From assembly GCA_937952305.1 (NCBI GenBank), contig CALFZO010000162.1, forward strand, positions 32,268-96,267: DNA of 64,000 nucleotides, given 5' to 3'. A program made the translations under genes and the position numbers. A model generated the notes under the pieces. It made no database searches. It was not told where the DNA came from and saw only the letters and a program-made list of their open reading frames with translations. Position 1 is the stretch's first letter. Each line of letters opens with the position of its first letter. The stretch comes from an uncultured Anaerolineales bacterium. Its GTDB lineage: Bacteria; Chloroflexota; Anaerolineae; Anaerolineales; UBA6663. Positions 16,478 to 25,361 of the stretch are shown here, in pieces.

Positions 16478-17728
16478 CTAGCGCGCTTTGAGCCGCGCGC
16501 GCACGGCCTCCGGCGCCCAGGCCAGCGCCGCGAGCGCGAGCGCCGCCAGGTGAAAGGGCCAGCGCCAGTGCGCGTCCACCAGGCCGGGCAGCGGGGACGG
16601 CTCCGGCGCGGCCGTCCACGCGCTGGCGTTCTTGGACCAGGCCAGGAAGGCTTCGCCTACCGGGAGAACGCCGAACGCGTAGCGCTTCTGGCCGCCCCAG
16701 CTCACGGGCAGGCCCACGGCCTCGCTGGCCGGGATGAGCGCGTCCACCACGGCCGCGTCGCCGTGGACCTGCGCGGCCCCCAGAGTCACGACGGTGGCCG
16801 AAGCGCTGAAGCCCGCGACCAATGGGCCGGAGTCTACATCGCCTGCGCCGTTGCGGCCAAGCGGATACTCGCGCGTGCCGGGCACGCCCAGGACCGGGGC
16901 CAGGAACTGCTCCCGAAAGGCCGCGTACTGCTGGCGTCCCCACGCGGGATCAATCTCGATCAGGAAGCGCGCAATCACGCTCTGCGAGGAGCCGCGTGTC
17001 CCCTGCAGCTTCTGCCCGGTCCGGGCCTGCACCTGGTGCGGCAGCAGGCCCGTGTCCGGATCGACCAGGGCTTGCGCGGCCCTCACCCAGCGGTCGACGG
17101 TGGGCGCATAAGCGGGCGTGAACAGCCGGTCGTGCAGGCTCAGCGCGGCCATGGCCACCACGCTGTCCACGGGCCAGGCCTGGCCGGGGTAGGCCGGCAG
17201 GAAGGGGGTGGCGCTGGCGTCGAAGGCGGCAGCCAGCTCGGCGCAGGCCTGTTCGAAAAGTTCCACCTCCAGCGGATTGCGCTCGCTCTCCGGCTGCAGC
17301 GTGAGCAGGCCGCCCAACAGCCAGGTGCTCCAACCGGCGTAGAAGACGCCGTAGGGCGGCGTGAGCTGCGGGCTGAAGACCGCCCGGCCGGCCGGCGCGT
17401 CCACGCGTGACCAGGCCCAGCGCGCCTCGCGCAGGGCTTCGGCGTGCAGGGCCGTCTCCGGGGCCGCGCGCCGCCCGACCTCGACCCACGTCAGGCCGTA
17501 CAGCGCGTAAGAGAAGAAATAGCCTTCTGGAAAGAGTTGCTGCATGTCCGCGCCAGCGCCGGCCTCCAGCGCGGCGCGCAGGCCGTGCAGCTGCGCGACG
17601 GTATCCGGCCCGAGCGCGGGCGCCCGGTACGCGGCGCCGCCGGGATGGTACAGGCGCAGATTCAGGCCAAGCAAGGCCAGGCTGACGAGCGCGGCCAGCA
17701 GACGGTAGAGCCAGAGCAGGAGGCGCAT
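16478..17728 (-). CDS. Membrane-anchored helical-toroid-like protein of unknown function
   Basis: 416 residues from ATG 17728; the upstream extension to 17764 is not membrane-like. An N-terminal hydrophobic segment (2-22) and a C-terminal one bracket a soluble domain with repeated aromatic helix pairs (EGYFFSYALYGLTWVEVG, YGVFYAGWSTWLLGGLL, PGQAWPVDSVVAMAALSLHD). This recalls (alpha/alpha)6-barrel proteins, including those annotated as linalool dehydratase/isomerase-like, but the match is weak. The domain would lie outside the membrane. No operon partner: the neighbouring regulator starts 80 bases before its end. Confidence 0.6.
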   Translation of the reverse strand: MRLLLWLYRLLAALVSLALLGLNLRLYHPGGAAYRAPALGPDTVAQLHGLRAALEAGAGADMQQLFPEGYFFSYALYGLTWVEVGRRAAPETALHAEALREARWAWSRVDAPAGRAVFSPQLTPPYGVFYAGWSTWLLGGLLTLQPESERNPLEVELFEQACAELAAAFDASATPFLPAYPGQAWPVDSVVAMAALSLHDRLFTPAYAPTVDRWVRAAQALVDPDTGLLPHQVQARTGQKLQGTRGSSQSVIARFLIEIDPAWGRQQYAAFREQFLAPVLGVPGTREYPLGRNGAGDVDSGPLVAGFSASATVVTLGAAQVHGDAAVVDALIPASEAVGLPVSWGGQKRYAFGVLPVGEAFLAWSKNASAWTAAPEPSPLPGLVDAHWRWPFHLAALALAALAWAPEAVRARLKAR

Positions 17729-17835
17729 CCGGGCGAGGGTGGCACAACTGCGCGGCGCCGTCAAGCACTCAGGTGCTTCCCGAACGCCACCTGAGCGGTG
17801 GCGTCTGAGCCGCCTTTTTCGCTACAGTGGCAGCC

Positions 17836-18318
17836 ATGAACGCATTCACAGGGATGCTGGCGGGGTTTGTGATCGCGGCCGGATTGGTGGCGACTCGGCG
17901 CTGGGGACACTCGGCCTGGCGCTGGCTGGTGTGGCCGCAGATCGGCCTGGCGGGCGCCGCGTCTTGGGCGGCTTATCAAGGCCTGCTGCCGCTGGAGCTG
18001 CTGCGCTGGCCGCTGGCCGACAAGGTTCTGCACTTCCTGCTGTTCGGGTCCGTGGCCTTCTGGCTGCACCTGTGGCTGGGTGGCCGGACCGCGCGTCTGG
18101 GCCGCCTGGCTGTGCCGCTGGCTCTGGCGGTCCCCTTGCTCGTGGCGACCGTCGACGAGATCGCGCAGGGTTTCTCGGCGCGCCGGTCGCTGGACCTGGG
18201 CGACTGGCTGTGCAACCTGGCCGGGCTGTTGGTCTTCTGGCGGCTCAGCGTCTGGCTGACGCGCCGGGAGGGCAGAGCTGGCGCGGTTGTGGGCGAGGCG
18301 CGCCTACCGTCACATTGA
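17836..18318 (+). CDS. VanZ-like membrane protein
   Basis: 160 residues with four hydrophobic spans. The conserved pattern LADKVLHFLLFGSVAFWL, then ATVDEIAQGFSARRSLDLGD and LCNLAGLLVFW is diagnostic for VanZ-like proteins (PF04892). VanZ gives low-level teicoplanin resistance in enterococci; most family members have no known role. ATG 17836 was preferred over GTG 17827. Confidence 0.88.
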   Translation: MNAFTGMLAGFVIAAGLVATRRWGHSAWRWLVWPQIGLAGAASWAAYQGLLPLELLRWPLADKVLHFLLFGSVAFWLHLWLGGRTARLGRLAVPLALAVPLLVATVDEIAQGFSARRSLDLGDWLCNLAGLLVFWRLSVWLTRREGRAGAVVGEARLPSH

Positions 18319-18387
18319 GCCAGCCGAACAGCCCGCCGCGCTTGGGTTGCGTTTCCGTGAAGTAAGTCCCCTAACCTGGAGAGACAT

Positions 18388-18774
18388 ATGAATTCGCCCA
18401 AAACTACTTATCGAGCGGCCGTTGGTCTCGCCCTCCTCACCGCCGGCCTGCTCATCTGGCTGAGCCTCGGCGTCGGCATCATCGGGGCCGATGGCGATCC
18501 GGCCAACCGCCTGTACTTTGGGGTGCTCGCCGTCGGGCTCGTCGGCGCCATCTTCGCGCGCTTCCGGCCGCTGGGCATGGCGCGCGCCCTGCTCGCCACA
18601 GCGCTGGCTCAAGCTTTGGTCGCCGTGATCGCAGTGGCCGCCCGGTTGGGCTATCCCTGGAGTGGGCCGCTGGAATTGACGATTCTGAACGGGTTCTTCG
18701 TCGCGCTCTTCGGCGCGGCGGCCTGGTTGTTCTGGCGGGCGGCGCAGACGCGGCCCGAACGGGGAGCGGCCTAG
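18388..18774 (+). CDS. Small four-span membrane protein, unknown
   Basis: 128 residues with GGAGAG before the ATG. Four hydrophobic segments are spaced along the protein (about 11-33, 43-58, 68-86, 97-118). I do not recognise a family. It follows the VanZ-like gene by 69 bases on the same strand. Confidence 0.7.
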   Translation: MNSPKTTYRAAVGLALLTAGLLIWLSLGVGIIGADGDPANRLYFGVLAVGLVGAIFARFRPLGMARALLATALAQALVAVIAVAARLGYPWSGPLELTILNGFFVALFGAAAWLFWRAAQTRPERGAA

Positions 18775-18848
18775 GCTCGACTGGGGCGGCCGCCCGCGCC
18801 CAGCCGCGATTTCGTAACGGTTAGCAAGCTCCCACGAAAGGCTGGTCC

Positions 18849-20291
18849 ATGAAAATCGATATCATCGTCGTCTACATGCAGCGTTACCGTCACGGCCATG
18901 AGGTGAACTTCGTCCCGCCCATCACGGGCATCCACCTGGCGGCGCTGACGCCGGCCCGGCACCGCGTGCGCGTCATCCATCAGCAGGTGGACCCGATCCC
19001 GTATCAGACCGACGCCGACCTGATCGCGCTCTCGTTTTTCAGCGGATTTGCGCCGGAGGCCTACCGGCTGGCGCGGCACTTCCGGGCGCTGGGTAAGCGC
19101 GTGGTGGCGGGCGGGCCGCACGCCACCTTCTGGCCGGACGAGGCGCTGGAGCACGGCTGTGACGCCGTCGTGGTCGGTGAGGCTGAGTCGGTTTGGGCCG
19201 AGGTCCTGGCGGACGCCGAGCGCGGCGCGCTGCGCCCGATCTATCGCGGCGTGCCCCAGCCGCTGACCGGCCTGCCCAGGCCGCGCTATGACCTGCTGTC
19301 CCCGCGCTTCTTCGTGCGGCGCGTGGTTCAGGCCACCCGCGGCTGCCCGTTTGCGTGCTCGTTCTGCTCGGTGCCATCGGTCAACCCCGGCTTCCGCGTG
19401 CGCCCGGTGGACCAGGTCTTGCGGGACATCGTCTACGATCAATTCCCGCACTGGTGGCAGCGCCAGGTGGTGTGGTTCTGGGACGACAACCTGACGGCCA
19501 AGCGCGGCTACATCAAAGAGCTGCTCAAGGCCATGATCCCGCACCGGCGCTGGTGGCTGACCCAGGCCAGCATGGACATCGCCCAGGACCCGGAACTGCT
19601 GGACCTGATGCGCGCGTCCGGGTGCATCGGCGTCTTTTTCGGCATCGAGAGCTTTGGGCGCACCTCGCTCCAGCACGCCAACAAGCGCCAGAACAAGGCC
19701 GAGCTGTACCGCGAACGTATCCAGGCCCTGCACGAGCACGGCATCGCGGTGATGGCGGGCTTCGTGGCCGGCTTCGACGGCGATACGCCGGACGCGATCG
19801 TGGAGATGGCCCACCAGCTCAACGCCGTGGGCGTGGACGTGCCGTTCCTGAGCGTCCTGACGCCGTTCAAAGGCACACCCCTGTACGCCGAGATGGCGCG
19901 CGACGGGCGGCTGCTGCTGCAGCGCGGCTGGCAATACTACAACGGTTACAACGTCGCTTTCGAGCCGCGGGCGATGACGCCGGCGCGGCTGCTGAGCGCC
20001 CACCGCGAACTGTGGAATACGGCCTTCTCGCCCGCCCACGTCGCGCGGCGGGCGGCCCGCGCCGCGCGGCTCCGGCTGGGCGCCGCCCTGCTGTCGCTGT
20101 CGATGAATGGCTTCTACGGCCTGAAGCGGCTGCTGGGTAATGCCCCGTTGGACATGGCCGGCCGGCCGATGGCGGTCCCGATCGGACCGGTCGAGGCGGC
20201 GCCGGCCCAGTGCTGGCCGGAGGCCGAGGCCGCTGGGGAAATCCCTGTCACGCAGGAGCAATCCGATGGCACCCGTCTTGTCACCGTCTGA
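18849..20291 (+). CDS. B12-binding-type radical SAM protein
   Basis: 480 residues. Residues 1-140 form a Rossmann-like domain placed as the B12-binding domain of the BchE/oxygen-independent cyclase group (LIALSFFSGFAPEAYRL, VVAGGPHATFWPDEAL, DAVVVGEAESVW), although a DxHxxG cobalamin motif is not visible. The radical SAM core begins at ATRGCPFACSFCS (CxxxCxxC). Later conserved pieces are VVWFWDDNLTAKR and GVFFGIESF. The substrate is unknown. The end overlaps the DUF2236 gene by 26 bases, suggesting the two act in one pathway. Confidence 0.88.
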   Translation: MKIDIIVVYMQRYRHGHEVNFVPPITGIHLAALTPARHRVRVIHQQVDPIPYQTDADLIALSFFSGFAPEAYRLARHFRALGKRVVAGGPHATFWPDEALEHGCDAVVVGEAESVWAEVLADAERGALRPIYRGVPQPLTGLPRPRYDLLSPRFFVRRVVQATRGCPFACSFCSVPSVNPGFRVRPVDQVLRDIVYDQFPHWWQRQVVWFWDDNLTAKRGYIKELLKAMIPHRRWWLTQASMDIAQDPELLDLMRASGCIGVFFGIESFGRTSLQHANKRQNKAELYRERIQALHEHGIAVMAGFVAGFDGDTPDAIVEMAHQLNAVGVDVPFLSVLTPFKGTPLYAEMARDGRLLLQRGWQYYNGYNVAFEPRAMTPARLLSAHRELWNTAFSPAHVARRAARAARLRLGAALLSLSMNGFYGLKRLLGNAPLDMAGRPMAVPIGPVEAAPAQCWPEAEAAGEIPVTQEQSDGTRLVTV

Positions 20292-21132
20292 GAAACGCAG
20301 CCGGCCAGCGGGCGGCCGCGCTGCGGGAGCCGCCTTGGCCCGCTTTGCGCCAGGCACGCCGTTCTGGCGCGTCAACCGCGAGTGGCTGGTGATCCTGGGC
20401 GGGGCGCGCGCCGTGTTGTTGGAGCTGGCGCACCCGCTGGTGGCCGAGGGCGTCGCCCGCCACAGCCGCTATCGGGCCGATCCGTTCGGGCGCTTGTTCC
20501 GGACGGTGCGGACGATGACGGACCTGACCTTTGGCGGGCCGGGGGCGGCGCGGCGCGCGGCGCAGGCGTTAGGGCGCTGCCATCGCCCGGTGCGCGGCCA
20601 ACTGGCCGAGGCGTGCGGGCCGTTCCCGGCCGGCACTGAGTACGACGCGGCCGATCCGTTTCTGAAGTTGTGGGTGCTGGCCACGTTGATCGATTCGGTG
20701 CTGCGCGTCTATGAGCTGTTTGTGGCGCCGCTGACGGCCGCGGAGAAGGAGGCCTACTACCGCGAGGCGCAGGCCCTGGGGCCGGGTGTGGGCCTGTCCC
20801 CGGCCTTGATGCCGGCCACCTACGCCGACTTTGCCGCCTACATGGACGCCATGTTGGCCAGCGACTTGCTCACGGTCGGTCCGGCCGCGCGCGACATCGT
20901 GCGCGCCCTGTACGGCGCTCCGGTGTTCGGGTCGTTGGCCTGGCGGGCCAGTTTTGTGAGCGTGGGGCTGCTGCCGCCGGCTCTGCGCGCGGCCTTCGGT
21001 TTCGAGTGGACAGAGCGGGATGAGCGGTGGCTGCGGCGCCTGGCGGCCTGGTCGCGGCGGCTGCGCCCGCAGCTGCCGGACCTGTTTCTAGTCTATCCGA
21101 CCGCGTTGTGGTCTGAGTGGCGCAAGGTGTGA
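20266..21132 (+). CDS. DUF2236/MpaB-like oxygenase family protein
   Basis: 288 residues from ATG 20266, preceded by AGGAG at 7 bases. The segment TPFWRVNREWLVILGGARAV followed by LELAHPLVAEGVARHSRYRA and DPFGRLFRTVRTM matches PF09995, the family of fungal MpaB oxygenase and latex-clearing protein, which bind haem b. The conserved histidines in LAHPLVAEGVARHS are present. The substrate is unknown. Its overlap with the radical SAM gene implies coupled expression. Confidence 0.85.
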   Translation: MAPVLSPSEKRSRPAGGRAAGAALARFAPGTPFWRVNREWLVILGGARAVLLELAHPLVAEGVARHSRYRADPFGRLFRTVRTMTDLTFGGPGAARRAAQALGRCHRPVRGQLAEACGPFPAGTEYDAADPFLKLWVLATLIDSVLRVYELFVAPLTAAEKEAYYREAQALGPGVGLSPALMPATYADFAAYMDAMLASDLLTVGPAARDIVRALYGAPVFGSLAWRASFVSVGLLPPALRAAFGFEWTERDERWLRRLAAWSRRLRPQLPDLFLVYPTALWSEWRKV

Positions 21133-21221
21133 TCGAGTATTGCGCGTAGCCAGCTAGTGTGGCGGCGGCGCACCCACCGTTGTTTTGAGCAAGTCTGAGG
21201 CTATGCGCAGTGGCGGCGCCG

Positions 21222-22547
21222 TCATGGCGCGGTGAGCACGGCCTCCACTAGCAGCGCCTGGCCGATCTGCCGGACGGCGGCGGAATCACCGTCTTCGAGC
21301 ATCACGGTCACCACGAAGCGGGTGTCGTCCAGCGGCGCAAAGCCCGTGAACCAAGCCAGGCGCCGGCCAGCGCGGCCAGACAGGGCCTCGGCGCTGTGCC
21401 CGAGGCGCAGCAGCTGTTTGATGGTCTCGGCGGTCTCGGGCGCAAACACGGCTACACCGTGGTCGGTGGCGGGTACCGGCTGCCACTCGCCGGCGGGACC
21501 GGCCACAGCGCGCAGCAAAATCGGCGCGGGCAGCTCGCCGCGTTGGGTGAGGGCCGCCGTCACCAGCGCCAGGTGCAGAGGGGTAATGGTCAGGCTCCCC
21601 TGGCCGGCGGCCAGCGCGGCCGGGTCGGAGAAGTCGGGCGCCGCCGCCGCCGTGGGCAGGCCGATATCCGGGGCCTCCAACAGCCGCAAGTCGGTGAAGA
21701 GCTGTTCCAACCGCAGCGCCCCCAGCCGTTGGCCCAGCTCCGCGAACGGCCCCGGGCAGCCCAGCCTGAGCGCCTCCTGCAGAGTCAGCGCACTCAGATT
21801 CGGCGCCTGGCGGCACGCCAGCGTCAACCCCGCCTCCAGCGCCAGCGCCCCCTCCACCTCGTAGACGGTGTCCAGATCGGCCAGGCGGGCCTGCAGCGCT
21901 GCGCCGAGCAGCGCCGGCTGCAGCGCGCCGCCCGGCTGGTAGAGCGCGAAGGTCGCGCGGTTGAGGAGTGGCGCGCCCGCGTCGGCCACCAGGCTCTCCC
22001 AATTCTCGTCCAGCGTGTTCGGGTCGAAGGTCGGATGAGTGGCCAGCGCCAGGATCTCGCCGGTCTCGGCCTCCAACAGCACCACGGCCCCGGCGCGGTC
22101 CCCCAGCGCCGCGTCGGCCAGCTGCTGCAGATTCAGGTCGAGCGTCAACTGCACGGCGCGGCCAGTGCGCGGCAGGCCCAGGGCGTCGCGCCACCAGCGC
22201 GTCCAGGCCTCGCCGTTCTCGTCGCCGTGCAGGGCCTCGTCGGCGGCCGCCTCCACGCCGGCGGTGCCATATTGCGGGGAGACGTAGCCCAGCACCGGGG
22301 CCAGCGCCGGATAAGGGTAGTAGCGCGTGTAGTCGCCGGGCGCGCCGCGGGATTCGGCCAGGACCGCGCCGGCGCGGTCGTAGATGGTGCCGCGCGGGAA
22401 GCGCCGCTCCAGCAGCAGGCGGCGCGGGTTGTCGGCGCGCTCCAGCAGATCGGCCTGGCGCACGACAGCCCAGTAGCCGGCCATCAGCGCCACCCCTCCG
22501 AAGGCCAGCGCCAGCGCCAGCCCGAGGCGCAGGATGGGCCGGATCAT
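21222..22547 (-). CDS. PBP2/PbpA-like protein lacking all transpeptidase motifs
   Basis: 441 residues from ATG 22547, overlapping the RodA/FtsW stop (ATGA). An N-terminal membrane anchor (about 5-30) and the FPRGTIYDRAGAVLAES motif are those of class B penicillin-binding proteins. The transpeptidase fold is recognisable (VVLLEAETGEILALATHP, NRATFALYQPG, GSLTITPLHLALVTAAL). However the catalytic SxxK is G207-A-L-Q210, the SxN position reads G-C-P (263-265) and the KTG motif reads R-A-G (392-394). The protein should therefore be unable to acylate and may serve as a partner of RodA. The longer open frame upstream overlaps rodA and is a shadow. Confidence 0.85.
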   Translation of the reverse strand: MIRPILRLGLALALAFGGVALMAGYWAVVRQADLLERADNPRRLLLERRFPRGTIYDRAGAVLAESRGAPGDYTRYYPYPALAPVLGYVSPQYGTAGVEAAADEALHGDENGEAWTRWWRDALGLPRTGRAVQLTLDLNLQQLADAALGDRAGAVVLLEAETGEILALATHPTFDPNTLDENWESLVADAGAPLLNRATFALYQPGGALQPALLGAALQARLADLDTVYEVEGALALEAGLTLACRQAPNLSALTLQEALRLGCPGPFAELGQRLGALRLEQLFTDLRLLEAPDIGLPTAAAAPDFSDPAALAAGQGSLTITPLHLALVTAALTQRGELPAPILLRAVAGPAGEWQPVPATDHGVAVFAPETAETIKQLLRLGHSAEALSGRAGRRLAWFTGFAPLDDTRFVVTVMLEDGDSAAVRQIGQALLVEAVLTAP

Positions 22548-23890
22548 AGCGGGCGCGGGCCGTCGTCGGCCGAGAGCTTGAGCAGCAGGCCGACGATGAC
22601 GAAGCTCACCACCAGCGACGAGCCGCCGTAGCTCAGGAACGGCAGCGTGACGCCGGTGAGCGGGACGACGCGGATGACGCCGCCCGCGATCAGCAGGGCC
22701 TGCAGGCCGAGCAGCGCGGCCAGGCCGGCCGCCAGGAGCTGGTGGAAAGCGCCGTGCGCGCGCAGGGCGATGTGCAGGCCGCGGAAGACCAGGGCCGCCA
22801 GCAAGCCCAGCGCCGCCAGCGTCCCGGCCAGCCCCCATTCCTCCGCCAACGCCGCGAAGATGAAGTCTGAGTGGGCCACCGGCACGAGTGAGGGCGCTCC
22901 CAGGCCCGGCCCGCGCCCAAACAGGCCGCCGGCCGCGAAGGCCAGCAGCGACTGGACGATCTGGAACGAGCCGCCGCTGGCGTCGGCCCAGGGGTTGAGC
23001 CAGGCGTCCACGCGGATCCGCACCACGTCGAAGAGCGTGTACCCCACCACGCCGCTCAGGGCCAGCAGCACCCCGCCGGCGGCGACGTAGGCGGCCTGGC
23101 CGGAGGCCAGATAGAGCATCACCAGAAAGGCGGCGAAGTAGAGCGTGCCCATTCCCAGGTCGCGCTGGGCCAGGACGATCAGCATCGAGAAGCCCCACAC
23201 GGTGAGCAGCGGCAGGAAATAGGGCAGGCGCTGGAACGGGTTGAGCGGCGCGGCCGGCGCGGCGCCGGCGCGCGGGAAGAGCTGTTCGCGCCGGTCGGCC
23301 AGGTAGGCGGCCAGGAAGATGACCAGCAGCAGCTTGAGGACTTCGGTGGGCTGCAGGAAGACGCCGAAGGCGCCCAGCCACAGGTCCGGCCCAAAGCCCT
23401 GCGGGTTGACGCCGATGAAAAAGGTGAGGGCGGCCAGGAGGAGGCCGGCGGCCAGCCACGTATAGCGAAAGCGGCGCAGCCAGCGCAGGTCGCGCGGGAG
23501 GAGGGCCACCGCCAGCAGGGCGCCGGTGGCGATCACCAGCCAGGCCGTCTGGCGCAGGCCGAAGCCGGGGGCGAGGCGCCAGATCAGGGCCAGGCCCCAG
23601 CCAGTCAGCGCGAAGACGATAGGCAGGAGGTAGGGATCGTGGTTGGGCAGGCGCCGGGCCACCAAGCGCTGGGTGCCCGTCGCGCACAGCAGCCACAGGA
23701 CCGGGTAAGCCCAGAAGCCCAGGTCCGTCAGGGCCAAGCCCCACGGCCAGGCCGCCACGGCCGGGTCCCACACATCCGCGCGCGCGAACGGGGCCAGGGC
23801 CAGGGCGGCTGCGGCGAGCAGGACGAAGCCGCCGGCCAGGCCGAGCAGAAACCGCTCGCGGGCCGCCCCGCTCAGAAGCCAGGCGCGCAT
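22544..23890 (-). CDS. RodA/FtsW-type SEDS glycosyltransferase
   Basis: 448 residues from ATG 23890; an upstream ATG at 23959 would add 23 residues without similarity. There are about ten to eleven membrane spans. The SEDS signature is clear: GVFLQPTEVLKLLLVIFLA, LAQRDLGMGTLYFAAF and VPLTGVTLPFLSYGGSSLVV. These enzymes polymerise lipid II with a class B PBP partner. The partner encoded next, coupled by ATGA, lacks transpeptidase residues. Members with this gene order (fha-fha-rodA-pbpA) are known from actinobacteria. Confidence 0.9.
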   Translation of the reverse strand: MRAWLLSGAARERFLLGLAGGFVLLAAAALALAPFARADVWDPAVAAWPWGLALTDLGFWAYPVLWLLCATGTQRLVARRLPNHDPYLLPIVFALTGWGLALIWRLAPGFGLRQTAWLVIATGALLAVALLPRDLRWLRRFRYTWLAAGLLLAALTFFIGVNPQGFGPDLWLGAFGVFLQPTEVLKLLLVIFLAAYLADRREQLFPRAGAAPAAPLNPFQRLPYFLPLLTVWGFSMLIVLAQRDLGMGTLYFAAFLVMLYLASGQAAYVAAGGVLLALSGVVGYTLFDVVRIRVDAWLNPWADASGGSFQIVQSLLAFAAGGLFGRGPGLGAPSLVPVAHSDFIFAALAEEWGLAGTLAALGLLAALVFRGLHIALRAHGAFHQLLAAGLAALLGLQALLIAGGVIRVVPLTGVTLPFLSYGGSSLVVSFVIVGLLLKLSADDGPRPL

Positions 23891-23991
23891 GGGTCGCGGC
23901 GCGGCGCTAATACCCCATCCACTTGAACTGGATGGATCGGCGCCGCTTGGGCCGGACAATCCCTGTCAAACTCTTGCATGTGGACGGGGCG

Positions 23992-24858
23992 CTAGACGTA
24001 CTTGCCGACCAGGAGCTTGAGCCGTTCCTTGAGGTCGGCCGGGATCTTCTCACGGGCCGTGATGACGGCGTCGGCCAGCGCGGTCTGGCAGGTGCAGGCC
24101 GGCGGGGCCGCGGCCAGCCGGGCCACCAGGCCGGCGATGGCCTGCTGCGCAAAGGCCGTGTTCTGCTGCAGGGTGCGGATGACCATCTCCACGGTCACCG
24201 GCTCTTCGCTGTGGTGCCACACGTCGTAATCGGTGACGTGCGCCATGCACGCGTAGCAGATCTCGGCCTCGCGCGCCAGGAAGGCCTCAGGCGAGGCCGT
24301 CATGCCCACCAGGCTCATGCCCAGCTTGCGGAAGGCGTGGCTCTCGGCCTTGGTGGAGAAACGCGGACCTTCGATGGTGACGAAGGCGCCGCCGCTGTGG
24401 ACGGTGGCGTCCGTGGTCCGCACCGCCTCCAGCAGCAGGGGCGAGAGCGACGGGCAGAACGGGTCGGCCACGCCCACGTGCGCCACCAGCCCGCCGCCGA
24501 AGAAGCTGCGCTCGCGGCCGCGCGTCTGGTCGTAGATCTGGTCCGGGATGACGATGTGGCCGGGGGCGTAGTCCTCGCGCAGGCTGCCGCACGCGCTCAC
24601 CGACACCAGGCGCGTGACGCCCAGCATCTTGAAGGCGTAGATGTTGGCGCGGTAGTTGACCTCCGACGGCGAGAAGCGGTGGCCGCGGCCGTGGCGGGCC
24701 AGGAAGGCCACGCGCTGGCCGTTGAGCGTGCCGATGACCAGCGGGTCGCTGGGCGCGCCGAACGGCGTGACGACGTGGCGCTCCTCGAGGTTGGACAGGC
24801 CGGCCATGTTGTACAGGCCGGAGCCGCCGATGATGCCGAGGACGATTGAGTCAGACAT
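23992..24858 (-). CDS. mtnP: S-methyl-5'-thioadenosine phosphorylase
   Basis: 288 residues. Phosphate- and nucleoside-binding motifs of the MTAP/PNP family are present: GIIGGSGLYNMAGL, ARHGRGHRFSPSEVNYRANI, VSVSACGSLREDYAPG, EGPRFSTKAES and GMTASPEAFLAREAEICYAC. The enzyme splits methylthioadenosine into adenine and methylthioribose-1-phosphate in the methionine salvage path. It sits between fhaB and rodA, where actinobacterial clusters carry the PP2C phosphatase gene; that placement is probably chance insertion. Confidence 0.93.
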   Translation of the reverse strand: MSDSIVLGIIGGSGLYNMAGLSNLEERHVVTPFGAPSDPLVIGTLNGQRVAFLARHGRGHRFSPSEVNYRANIYAFKMLGVTRLVSVSACGSLREDYAPGHIVIPDQIYDQTRGRERSFFGGGLVAHVGVADPFCPSLSPLLLEAVRTTDATVHSGGAFVTIEGPRFSTKAESHAFRKLGMSLVGMTASPEAFLAREAEICYACMAHVTDYDVWHHSEEPVTVEMVIRTLQQNTAFAQQAIAGLVARLAAAPPACTCQTALADAVITAREKIPADLKERLKLLVGKYV

Positions 24859-24909
24859 ACGCTCTCCTTCAGGCCGGCCGAGTCCGGCGGCCTGGCATTG
24901 TGTGAGCCG

Positions 24910-25347
24910 TCAATCCAGTTCCAGCTTTAATTTTACCCGCCCGACCCCGATCACGTCGCCGGGCAGCACGGGCGTGGCCTGCGTGATGGCGTTGTCGTTC
25001 AGGCGCGTGCCGTTGCGCGAATCGAGGTCCTCCAGCCACCACTGGCCGTCGCGTTGATGGAGCAGGGCGTGTTCGAGTGAGCAGGTGTCATCCGGCAGGT
25101 AAGCGGTGTTGGTGGGGGCGCGTCCCAGCGATGACACCGGCAGCAGCGCGAAGCTGGCGCCGGCTGGCAGGGCCGGTACGCTCGAGTCTAGGACGACGAG
25201 CCGGCCCAGCCGCTGGGCGCGCGCCTGGCCGGCGCGGGCCGCCCCGCGCAGATCGCGCCAAAGCAGAAAGAAGAGCGCGGCCAAAAACAGGTAGAGCACC
25301 AGCGCCAACGCCAGGCGCAAGACGAGCAGCGTCGAGATCGGGCTCAT
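24910..25347 (-). CDS. FhaB-type membrane-anchored FHA protein
   Basis: 145 residues from ATG 25347. A single N-terminal membrane span (about 6-29) is followed by a linker and a C-terminal FHA domain with CSLEHALLHQRDGQWWLEDL and DSRNGTRLNDNAI. FHA domains bind phosphothreonine peptides, so this implies Ser/Thr kinase signalling at the envelope, although no kinase gene is in the window. It follows fhaA by 14 bases, as in the actinobacterial fhaAB-rodA-pbpA cluster. Confidence 0.85.
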   Translation of the reverse strand: MSPISTLLVLRLALALVLYLFLAALFFLLWRDLRGAARAGQARAQRLGRLVVLDSSVPALPAGASFALLPVSSLGRAPTNTAYLPDDTCSLEHALLHQRDGQWWLEDLDSRNGTRLNDNAITQATPVLPGDVIGVGRVKLKLELD

Positions 25348-25361
25348 GGCCGCTCCCGCGT

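Noticed and set aside
18771..20375. 534-codon minus-strand frame opposite the radical SAM gene
   Set aside because: The plus strand has full radical SAM motifs, and the antisense translation is low-complexity Arg/Gly/Gln.
22548..23771. N-terminal extension of the PBP-like frame
   Set aside because: It lies entirely inside rodA in another frame and lacks membrane character; ATG 22547 with the ATGA overlap is the real start.
23915..23935. 7-bp hairpin CCATCCA/TGGATGG between mtnP and rodA as a terminator
   Set aside because: No T-run follows on the minus strand and the stem is short; it may be chance.
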